Shown here: in pieces, positions 19,501 to 26,476 of the stretch
Layout: the number at the start of each line of letters is the position of its first letter
Position numbering within the stretch: the first letter of the stretch is position 1
Source of the DNA: Phlebotomus papatasi
Taxonomy: Eukaryota > Arthropoda > Insecta > Diptera > Psychodidae
Length of the DNA stretch: 64,000 nt
Assembly (NCBI RefSeq): GCF_024763615.1
Contig: NC_077223.1
Coordinates: 18,910,001-18,974,000 of the forward strand
Direction: 5' to 3'
Notes under the pieces: model-generated
Told to the model about the DNA's origin: nothing
The model's database searches: none
What the model saw: the letters and a program-made list of their open reading frames with translations, nothing else
Position numbers and translations under genes: made by a program

Positions 19501-22249
19501 CCAATTGGAATTTCGGTATTCAGGATTTTGCTGCTCAGGATCTTGGCTTCAGAACTTTGACTTTTCGGGATTTTTACCCATTCGAGATATCGATCCCATC
19601 CGGGATTTTCGCTGTCGGAATCTTGACTTCAGGATCTTGGCATCACGATTTCGACTTTTCGAGATTTTGACCTATTCAGGATTTTGAGTATTCGAAATTT
19701 TAAGCAATTTGGAATTTTAGCCCATTCGAGATGTCGACCCATTTAATCCATTCAAGATTTCGACCCATTCGGGATCTTGGCTTCAGGATGTGGGCTTTTC
19801 GGGCTTTTGACCCATTTGAAACTTCGACTCATTCGGGATTTTAGCGTTCGGGATATTTTAGGCTTTCAGGATTTTGGGTTTTCTGGATTTTGACCTATTC
19901 GGGATTTTGGCTATTCGAAATTTTGGATTATTTGGGATTTTGATCCATTCGGGATTTTGATCCATTCGGGATTTCGATCCATTCGGGAACTTGGCTTTAG
20001 AACTTTGGCTTTTCGGGATTTATTTTTACCCATTTGAGATTTCGACCCATTCAGGATTTTGACCAATTCGGAATTTTGGCCCAATCGAGATTTTCACCTT
20101 TTCAGGATTTGAAATTTGGACCCATTCGGAATTTAGGCCAAATCGAAATTTTGGTCCAATTGGGATTTTGGCTTTCAAGATTTTGCTGCTTGGGATCATG
20201 GCTTCAGAATTTTGGCTTGTCGGGATTTTAAGTATTCTGAATTTTCGTCCAATCGCGATTTTAATCCATTTGGGGTTTCGATTCATATGGAATTTTGGGC
20301 AAAACAGAGAAAAAGAAGAAGAAGACCGGAACTCGAAAGAATCACACCTAAAAAATAAATAAACGGAATATATTCGAACTTCGAACTTATAATACTCTAC
20401 GTTAGATTATACATAGATTAATCGAAAACCATTTCGGAAAAGAAAATTTAAGTTATGAAGCTCGTCCTGGTACAACGCCCAACCTTTTATTTTTAAATGT
20501 TTAAATCTTGAATCCCTATAGCTCACTAGTGAGAGCATTCTTCTATACAACAAAGGGTCCCCGGTTCAAGCCCAGGTGGAAACAGATTTTTTTCTGTCTC
20601 TACTCTGAAATAAGAATTGGGAATAGGTTGTCATTGTCACATACTCTGCCTGACGCTCTAATAAACAAACACTGACGTAAAAGAGATTCGAACCCGGTAT
20701 ATTTGCATCGTAGAGCAAGTGCTTTGCTAATTTACCTATTGCGTGCCTAGTTATTCACCTAGATAGCTGAAATTACTACAGAATACTCAAAAAAAGTCTA
20801 GAAATCGATTCAAATGCCTTCGTCACACCTTTTAGCTTGATATACTTTCAGGAAGTCAAAATCGCGTCTCTTTCTTTCTCAAAAGATTTGCGTAAGTCTA
20901 TCCCTTTCTTTCAGTTTCAAAAATGTAGTGTGACGTTTAAAAGAAGAAGAAGAAGAGTGCGAAAGAGTAAGATAGACAAATGCAAACCTTTTAAAAAAGA
21001 AAAGGATGTGAATTTTGACTTTATGAAATCATCCTGATCTAAAAGGTGTACCGGAACCATAATGGTTAGCTTTTTTTTTTAATAAATTGAAGAAGAAGGC
21101 AATATACGGAGTAGGTGTTGAATGCCAGAATCTTTGTCGTTAAATAAAGCACATCGCAAGACATAAAATAGCTGCCTTATAGAATCACGACTTTGGCAAG
21201 TCTTTTAATGCACGTTTAGAAGGCTTATAATGAGAATTAAGTGTTGTTAGTCACGTAGAAGCTCATAAGTGGCTTAAAAGTGAACCACTTTACTTTTAGT
21301 AGTCTCAGTGACGGAACCAAGGGCGCTATAAGCAGATTATAAGAATTTTGGTTCTATAACGCCTCATGTCCTAGACACACTTACGAGTTAAGCCGAGAGA
21401 TGGTTTAACGTAAAACGTAATTATAATCAAAATAATGATTTGACTAAATTCTCAACAGTTTCCACTAATTAAGCCGTTTCCCGGCTTAAGCCGAGAGACC
21501 GATTAGTCAGAAACTGATGGAGATGTAATCTGATCATTATTTGGATTAGAATTGCGTTAAACCGTCTCTCGGCTTAAGTCGTAAGTGTGTCTAGGGCATT
21601 ATTTGGAAAATTCTAGAAGACTTTATAGGAAAAAATTGCTTCTTGGGATTCGAACCCGGCATTATAATGCGGGAACCCTTTACCAACATTTGCGTGACCG
21701 ATTAAATGTGAAACATTAAATTGCACAATTAAACGCCCCTTTTTGCCATAATTTTTCAGTGTAGATTTATTTCAATTATTTCCTTCCTCTTTAATTTCTA
21801 TATGCAAATTATCTTAGTATATTTTGTTTTTATTGCTTGAACTGAGAGACCTTCTATGCAATTTCATGTGAATGTTACTATTTTTTTCTTTGGCATTCTA
21901 AAAAAAGAAAAAAGAACAATATTACTTTTGGGAAAATTGCAGAGAAATTCTTTTAGTGCAATAAATTAGCTAGTAGAACATGGTTTTATTTCTTTTTTTT
22001 TTGTGTAAACGTTTTAAAAAAAGAAAAGCAAATGCCTTTTAGAAGAGAGTAGAGTAGTTTTGAGTCTGTGTGATAATCATTGGAGAGAAACCCACGATCT
22101 TTATTATCATTTGCATTCATACGATAATGAAAAACAAAATAGTTGGAGAATCGCGCAAACAACGAGCCCCAAAGCCTCCAAATCAGCAGCAGTGTTCACC
22201 AAAGCTCAATGAATACAATTACTTTTCACAAGAAATATCCAATTGCTAG
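7531..22249 (+). CDS. Vrp1: Verprolin / WIP family WASP-interacting protein
   Basis: WIP proteins bind actin and WASP and drive Arp2/3-dependent actin polymerisation, including myoblast fusion in flies. Eight coding exons join in frame: 7531-7858, 12248-12480, 12541-12617, 12743-12967, 13445-13575, 17041-17372, 17673-17928 and 22143-22249, giving 562 residues. The start MAVPPPPAPPAPPPQP is the usual proline-rich N terminus. A WH2 actin-binding motif lies at about 30-48 (RSALLQSIQKGTKLKKT, with the LKKT core). A glutamine run encoded by CAG repeats lies in exon 2. Proline-rich SH3/profilin ligands fill exons 6-7 (APPPRPPASRPPPPP). The WASP-binding segment is at about 488-520 (LEARFAMRFHNVTEFPKPPP), and the basic, proline-bearing C terminus is SRKQRAPKPP. 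The last acceptor is ambiguous between 22142 and 22148; both keep frame and differ by two residues. The exon 6 donor is a weak GTAATT chosen because it keeps frame. Confidence 0.92.
8755..9640 (-). mobile_element. Non-autonomous element with GGGTGGAAT ends, copy 1
   Basis: The left end GGGTGGAATCACCACTTCTC and interior match the reverse complement of 37706-38634 over nearly 900 bases. Both copies repeat the word CACTTCTCGCCAC or its complement many times. The copy here lacks about 19 bases near the left end and its right end is decayed (GTGGCGATTAGTGG). No coding potential was seen, so it is a non-autonomous element of unknown class. Confidence 0.65.
9877..10110. mobile_element. MITE family A, copy 1 (TA target duplication)
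   Basis: The element begins CAGTAGACTCTCTCTCAATC and ends with the inverted form GATTGAGTGAGAGTCTACTG, flanked on both sides by TA. Length is 234 bases. Ends and TA duplication are those of the Tc1/mariner-pogo group. Two further copies lie at 33170-33405 and 33408-33620, and a left-end fragment at 51661. Confidence 0.85.
10370..11000. repeat. Inverted array of about 58-bp words
   Basis: The right half repeats, about every 58 bases, GTGCGTGTTTTTAAGCGCAA followed by TCTCAACCGTTTTATGATTG. The left half carries the same words in reverse complement (CAATCATAAAATGGTTAATA, TTGCGCTTAAAATCACGCAC). The turn is near 10700. The structure can fold back on itself at several registers. Confidence 0.75.
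12968..13444 (+). other. Vrp1 intron 4
   Basis: Bounded by GTATTGG after CACCCAG and by AACTGTTTAG. AT-rich with no recognisable gene or repeat. Confidence 0.7.
13880..14895. repeat. Inverted GGTCAGTAAAAAATMAAAT array split by a MITE
   Basis: About 13 degenerate units of 22-24 bases (TTTGGTCAGTAAAAAATCAAA) run from 13880 to 14170. The complementary words (TTTGACTTTTTACCGACTAA) run from 14745 to 14895. The two halves form an inverted pair. A MITE at 14413-14741 sits between them, so the array was probably a foldback element before the MITE entered. Related GGTCAGTGAAAAA words occur near 33050. Confidence 0.7.
14413..14741 (-). mobile_element. Tigger-derived MITE family B, copy 1
   Basis: Terminal repeats CAGTAGAGTCTCGCTATAGT and its complement are flanked by TA (14411-14412 and 14742-14743). 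The interior carries, on the minus strand, the decayed first 22 codons of a Tigger-type transposase; the ATG has become TTG in this copy. Other copies are at 24086-24410 and 57170-57482. Confidence 0.88.
14890..15200 (+). repeat. Dispersed repeat shared with 39000-39260
   Basis: The phrase GGTTTCGTCTCGATGAGCAC, then TTTCAGATGGAAGTTCAAAA and GGTGGCGCTGCGATAGCGT, recurs at 39000-39240 with about nine in ten bases the same. The words TTTGACCGATTTTGATGAG and TGAGGGC follow in both copies. Similar motifs continue to about 15700. No coding sense was seen. Confidence 0.7.
16000..16852 (+). mobile_element. Repeat family G, copy 1 (with nested insertion)
   Basis: The stretch from TTCTTAAATACAAGAAAAAT (about 16013) to GAATTAGCTTAATTTACCCT (ending about 16850) matches 54561-55360 in reverse complement. 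Shared internal landmarks are GGAAACAAATTAATCCAAAT, TCTAATTGGAGACAAACAGT and CCACCTCATTGTGTTTTTC. Short frames cover the middle but do not look like a known transposase. The nested insertion is listed separately. Confidence 0.7.
16422..16549. mobile_element. GC-rich 128-bp insertion with 12-bp target duplication
   Basis: CGAATAAACAAC occurs at 16410-16421 and again at 16550-16561. The other copy of the host repeat (54.85 kb, reverse) has this word once and no insert. The insert contains a 26-base inverted repeat (GTGGAAATTTTCGGAGGGAA... and its complement) around a GC-rich loop. A 12-base duplication suggests target-primed reverse transcription rather than a TA-specific transposon. Identity is unknown. 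Confidence 0.7.
17373..17672 (+). other. Vrp1 intron 6
   Basis: Bounded by a weak GTAATT donor and a TTTCTCAG acceptor. AT-rich, with nothing recognisable inside. Confidence 0.6.
18253..18375 (+). mobile_element. tRNA-derived SINE, head and body
   Basis: The head reads AGCCTCAACGGAGAAAGCAC, then a TGT-like anticodon region, then GGTTCGATTCTC, matching RNA polymerase III A and B boxes. The following CGCGCGTCCAGTGAAAACTA also follows the head of the SINE at 23.7-24.0 kb, so they are one family. It cannot fold as a full tRNA because the acceptor strands do not pair. Confidence 0.6.
18450..20290. repeat. Degenerate array of CCCATTCGGGATTTTGG-type words
   Basis: About 1.8 kb is built from 17-25 base variants such as GGGATTTTGACCCATTCGG and GGCTTCAGAACTTTGGCTTT. 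Two larger blocks of about 320-330 bases (about 19090-19400 and 19440-19700) repeat nearly word for word, showing higher-order duplication. Open frames on both strands follow from the repeat and are not genes. A short relative lies at 49980-50216. Confidence 0.85.
20515..20760. repeat. Two opposed tRNA-like heads
   Basis: On the plus strand TAGCTCACTAGTGAGAGCA is followed by GGTTCAAGCCC (about 20519-20575). On the minus strand a GGGTTCGAATC B box lies at about 20690 with an A-box-like GCGCAATAGG-type word near 20745. They are probably remnants of two SINEs in opposite orientation. Neither forms a complete cloverleaf. Confidence 0.5.
20821..21056. mobile_element. Hairpin MITE family F, copy 1
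   Basis: Inverted arms run from CACACCTTTTAGCTTGATA through CTTTCTCAAAAGATTTGCG, turn at an AGAAGAAGAAGAAG tract, and return through GAAAGAGTAAGATAGACAAA to ATCTAAAAGGTGTACCGG. The whole unit is a long imperfect palindrome. Related copies are at 23572-24445, 25037-25285, 28246-28497, 34368-34800 and 34805-35052. Confidence 0.8.
21366..21599. mobile_element. Hairpin element family I, copy 1
   Basis: Arms CTAGACACACTTACGAGTTA and TAAGTCGTAAGTGTGTCTAG pair, and continue through AAGCCGAGAGATGGTTTAAC. An internal second palindrome, GCCGTTTCCCGGCTTAAGCC, lies near 21475. A decayed copy is at 31280-31410. Confidence 0.75.
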
Positions 22250-23300
22250 AATTCACTCACGTTTTTTTTTTCCACGATTAATAAATTAGTTTAGTCGGTT
22301 CTCTTTGGATAAATGCAATATCACAATGTAAATATGGTTTTTTTTTAGTAGAAAATAAGATGACAAAAAAATCGCTAGAAAACAATTTTTAGGTAAAAGA
22401 GAAATAATGTAAAAAAAAGAATTGTACATAAAATTGGGAATTACTTTGGATTGAGGCATTATTTTATTTGTTTTTTTTTTCAATTTTGATTTATTCTTGT
22501 GTTTTATTACATTTTCTTAAAATGTTTTTCTAGGATAAATATTTTACCATCGAAAGATGTACTTCCATGGAATGCATTTTCCTAAAAGAAAAAGTAAGAA
22601 AGAAAGAAAAAAAATAAAAAGAAAATACCTACCCAAAAACACAAAGAATAGATGCATACTGTAAAGAGAAAGCCTGTTAATAATAGGATTCATCGAAGAG
22701 AAAATCCTCAACAATAAAATAATTAATAAATAAATAATTTTAGATTAATTTAAGGGTGTGTAGATAAAAGGAAAAACAAAAAGGGAAATTCCAGAAAATG
22801 TTTTTATTTAAATTAATCTTTTAATTCCTCTTTTTTGTATTATTTTGTTTCTTTTCCTTACTTCAGGTTGTACTTAAAAATTTAAAGAGCATTTTTTCTA
22901 TAATATATATTTTTTAAAAATACTATACTTTTCTTGTGTGTCTGTGGGTGAACCCAAAAAGTGGGAAAATTTAAAATGAAGGAAGGAAGGAGTATAAATT
23001 GTATTAATGTTAACCGATGCATAATCAACTGGAGGAATTAATTAGTGAGAGCAGGAAAAAAAAGATAGTTTTTATTTGAATAGTTTTTAACTATACTTAT
23101 TGTCCTCTATTGTAAACTAATTGTTATATTTTTTAAAATCATATTTCAAAAAGAATGTTGTATTTTTTCGCCAGTTACAATTAGCAATTGTATTTTACAT
23201 ATTTTTATTTTTTTCCTTGGCGACGTTATCGGAAGTTAATAAATTTAAATACTAGTCAAATGAAATGATTAACAATAAAATGATAATCCCAAAATCTTTG
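22250..23300 (+). other. Probable Vrp1 3' UTR
   Basis: After the stop at 22247-22249 the sequence is AT-rich and free of the repeats that fill the neighbouring introns. AATAAA occurs at several places; the one at 23274-23279, followed by a T-rich stretch near 23305, is a plausible poly(A) signal. The end was chosen on that basis and is uncertain. Confidence 0.45.
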
Positions 23301-23681
23301 TGTTTCTACTTTTATTATTTTCTGTTTTTAGATGTCCTTCGATTAAACTCAAACTTTACCTTGGGATATTGATAGCAAAAACGGTAAGAGAGACAACAAT
23401 TAAATTTTTTAAGGTATGTTTAACTCTTTCAGGATGGGAGGATTAAATTTTGGGTTAAAAAAAATTTTACACATTAGAGGAAAGTACTAGTTTTCGTTTG
23501 GAAAAAACCATTTGGTTTTTTTTTCAAATTAGCAATTCCTAAAATATTTATTGATGCTCATGCCTCTGGCACAACTTTTAACTCGGTATAATTTCATGAA
23601 ATCAAAATTCGCTTCCCTTTTTTTCTCAAAGGATTTGCATAAGTCAATCCCACTCTTTCGGTCAGAAAATTAAATCGAACT

Positions 23682-23988
23682 CTCTCTCTCTCTTCTTTTT
23701 ATGTTTTTGGCTGTCAGACTCAATCAGGTCCATATAGCCATTTCGCTCACTCTTATTTACTTATCTCTCCTTATCATTTTTCTTTTTGCTCCATCACAAA
23801 TCCTTTTTTGCTCCCTTATCTTTTATCATACTTCCTTCTTGATATTTTTGCGTTCAGTTTGTAGCTTTTAAGGACGGTGAAAAACTGTTTTCCAATTATT
23901 CACCGGACGCGCTTCGATCAAGGATCGAACCGAGGGCCTCTGCGTCACAAAGCTAATATACTTTGCCCATTGAGCTACCGAGACCTCT
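23682..23988 (-). mobile_element. tRNA-headed SINE with 11-bp target duplication
   Basis: On the minus strand the head reads GAGGTCTCGGTAGCTCAATG (A box TAGCTCAATGGG) and then CTCGGTTCGATCC (B box). The tail is a (GA)n run, seen as TCTCTCTCTC at 23682. TTAAATCGAAC lies on both sides (23671-23681 and about 23989-23999). Target duplication, pol III boxes and a simple-repeat tail are SINE hallmarks. The body shares GCGCGTCC with the SINE at 18253. Confidence 0.82.
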
Positions 23989-24085
23989 TTAAATCGAACT
24001 AAATTCAATTTAATATGACGTTCTAAAGAAGAAGAAGAATCCGAAAGAGTGGGATAGACATGCAAAGCTTTTAAAAAATAAAGTA

Positions 24086-24410
24086 CAGTGGAGTCTCGCT
24101 ATAGGCCATCGCTAGTCCACAATTTATCGACCGTTGATTTCTAAACACTGATTTTAAGTTAGGTTATGTTTTTTAGTATGCGAAATTCATAATTATTTTA
24201 ATATTTTTGGCAAACTTTATTAAGTAGTTGTGATAATTATGATCCACAATGAAGAGAGCAAGGACAAGTACCACAATCGCAAAGAAAGTGGAAGCCGTCG
24301 AGCAATTTCAATACTAAAAATCGTTGATAATTTTAAAAAATTACATGGACTATAGTGCGACCCAAGTGTCAAATTTGAAACCAAATATGGACTATAGCGA
24401 GACTCTACTG
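24086..24410 (+). mobile_element. Tigger-derived MITE family B, copy 2
   Basis: Ends CAGTGGAGTCTCGCTATAGG and TATAGCGAGACTCTACTG are flanked by TA (24084-24085 and 24411-24412). It keeps a 22-codon frame at 24249-24317 that starts MKRARTSTTIAKKVEAVEQF and stops. That is the start of a psq-type helix-turn-helix like the one in the transposase at 5645. It is therefore an internally deleted Tigger. Confidence 0.88.
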
Positions 24411-25036
24411 TAATGTGAATTTCGATTACATGAAATTTTCCTGATCTATTTCCTGATTTGATTATAGGTTAAGTTTGGTATCGATCGAAAGCTCTTAGGC
24501 CCAGCTATAACATACTAAATAAAATTTGAGATCGATCGATGCCATAGGGGCTGAGTTATCGAAAAAACAAAATTTGGGGGTGTTCCAAAATGTCGGAAGG
24601 GGGGGGGGTGGATTTGACATCATCAACTTCGAGCGGCCCAATGACTTTTAACCTTTGCCGAAAACCGCTTGTCGATATCTCTTTCTGTTCTCTCTCCAGA
24701 AGTCGAAATGTAACGGACGGGACGGGACGTCCACGAAAATCGATTTTTGGCGCACACGATTTTCGTGATCTATGAGTGTCAAAACGTGTACAGTGTACAT
24801 CCAAAATTTGGGCCTGATCTGACGAGGTCGGATTTCACCTGTGACTACAAAAGCTGAGATTGTAAAGAATCTCAGCTAATTAAACGAAACCATTTAAACC
24901 TTTAACCATTTTTTGGTACTTGGGTGCCTATATCTTTGATTTTGCTTTTGATTCTTTATTTTGAAAAAATTGTTCTTTACATTCACGACATTTCGGACAT
25001 TTCTCTAGAACAGATGAAGCTTGTAAAACTGACACC

Positions 25037-25285
25037 AGAGGCGCTGTAATATCATGAAATCGAAATTTCTATATCTTTCTCAAATATATTTCATAATTTT
25101 ATTCCTTTTCTTCGTACTTAAAATTGGTTTGAATTAAAATAAATTTGATTTGTGTCATACTGAAAAGAGATAGAAGAAGAGGAGTTTAAATATGTTAGAA
25201 AACCATATGCAATATATTTGTGAAAGAAAAGTATAGAAATTTTGATTTGATTAAATTTGTCCGATCTAAATCGTATGCCGGATGC
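25037..25285. mobile_element. Hairpin MITE family F, diverged copy
   Basis: The order ATCATGAAATCGAAATTTCT, CTTTCTCAAATATATTTCAT, a GAAGAAGAGG turn, then GTGAAAGAAAAGTATAGAAA and CCGATCTAAA follows the family F plan, but many positions have changed. It is an old copy. Confidence 0.5.
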
Positions 25286-26299
25286 ATTAATGCAATGAGA
25301 TTTTACGTTCATATTATTTGCTTTTTTTTTGGAATTCAATTTTTGATTTTAAATCAAAATAAAATTATATGGCAGAAAAAACAAGTGCTGCAGAAAATGT
25401 AATTTGTTTAGTTAAAATTTTTTAAAACCAAAAATCATAATAAATGTTTTTCATTTGTGAATCACGTTCGTAGGCACTCTTGTTGATCTTTTAAATACCA
25501 CAACAAATTCAGTCTTTTTTTCAGTAAATTTTGAGCGCGAAAAAGTGCAACAGACATTATCCAAAACATTTGAAAAAAAGTGGTTTTAAATTTTGATTTC
25601 ATGAATTTATTTGGTGTTTGGGTGCTTGAAAAAATATGATGCATAAGAAACTGCACGAGTATTAAAAAAATGTACATATATTTAGCAAAACAATATAGGG
25701 TAAAATGGAATAATTTTGAATTAGATCTAAATTGGAATCTTGAGATTTTCTCACTGTTTTATATGAGCAAAAGAAAAAAGCTATGATCGAAAAATGAGCT
25801 GGCAGACAAATTAAAATCTGCGAAAATTTGTCTAACTTATCAACATATGATTGTTGTAAGTAAAATAAAAACCTTTTATTTTTCTTTCCAATGAGACAAT
25901 TTAAAATCAGTCCTCAAATCTAAATTGGAATTTTGGAATTGTCTCGCTTTCTTAGACGGATATATCATCAATCTACACAACGTATCCTGCACTCAAGTAT
26001 TTTTTCAGTTTTTTTGCCCATCTTACAACAGTAAGAAAATTTCAAGATTCCAATTTAGGTCTATAATTTCAAATTAGCCCATTTTACCCTACTAATCAAA
26101 TTTGACTTTGCTAAACAAATAATTTTTTTTACTACTCATTTGTATAATTTCTATTAATAAAATTTTTTAATAAAATTAAATAATTTAAAAAAAAGTAAAT
26201 AATTTTTCTAATTTTTTACAGTGTATATTTTATTAATTCCCCAAAAAAACCGTTAAATATCCCACGGATTCAAAATCAAGCCAAATGGGAAATTTCCAA

Positions 26300-26476
26300 T
26301 CCATCTGGCGGAGCTGTCGCCAAAAGCGTGAACTGCGTGGTGGTGTGCAAAAAGAGAAACTCCGCTGACGAGGAAGGAAGACGGCGGAAAGTGTTGGTGA
26401 AAAAAGTGAAGGAAAAGTCGCTATGAGAAGGAATTAGTGATTGTGCGGCAGGGATTAGAAGAAACTGTGTGAGAAG
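26300..26476 (+). promoter_or_regulatory. Phosphotransferase gene 5' UTR with a minimal upstream ORF
   Basis: The 177 bases before the start at 26477 are markedly richer in GC than the flank. They contain ATG AGA AGG AAT TAG at 26423-26437, a four-codon upstream ORF that ends 39 bases before the main start. The transcription start was not located. Confidence 0.5.

Larger units (their letters stand above)
17929..22142 (+). other. Vrp1 intron 7, repeat-rich
   Basis: Bounded by GTATGT and by AACAAAATAG. It holds a tRNA-headed SINE (about 18253), a 1.8-kb degenerate array (18450-20290), two opposed tRNA-like heads (20515-20760), a hairpin MITE (20821-21056) and a second hairpin element (21366-21599). 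AAAAGGGGCGTTTAATTG at about 18157 and its reverse complement near 21725 bracket most of this load. Confidence 0.7.
23572..24445. mobile_element. Hairpin MITE family F, copy 2, broken by two insertions
   Basis: The left arm starts GGCACAACTTTTAACTCGGT and the right arm ends GAAATTTTCCTGATCTA, as in the other family F copies. A SINE sits at about 23682-23988 and a Tigger-derived MITE at 24086-24410. Removing both leaves a normal family F unit of about 240 bases. Confidence 0.8.
23300..26300. other. Intergenic region between Vrp1 and the phosphotransferase gene
   Basis: It contains a triple-nested repeat (23572-24445), a dispersed repeat (24440-24900, related to 36430-36600 and 37520-37700), a diverged hairpin MITE (25037-25285), and AT-rich sequence with GGGTAAAATGGAATAATTTT near 25696 and its partial complement near 26075, perhaps another decayed element. 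No gene was recognised. Confidence 0.6.

Noticed and set aside
19038..20286. Open frames on both strands with repeated GFxxxRN or NPEKxKI words
   Set aside because: They are products of the degenerate array at 18450-20290.
23905..23988. Minus-strand sequence with good A and B boxes, considered as a tRNA gene
   Set aside because: It is the head of a SINE with a target duplication and tail, and the acceptor strands do not pair.
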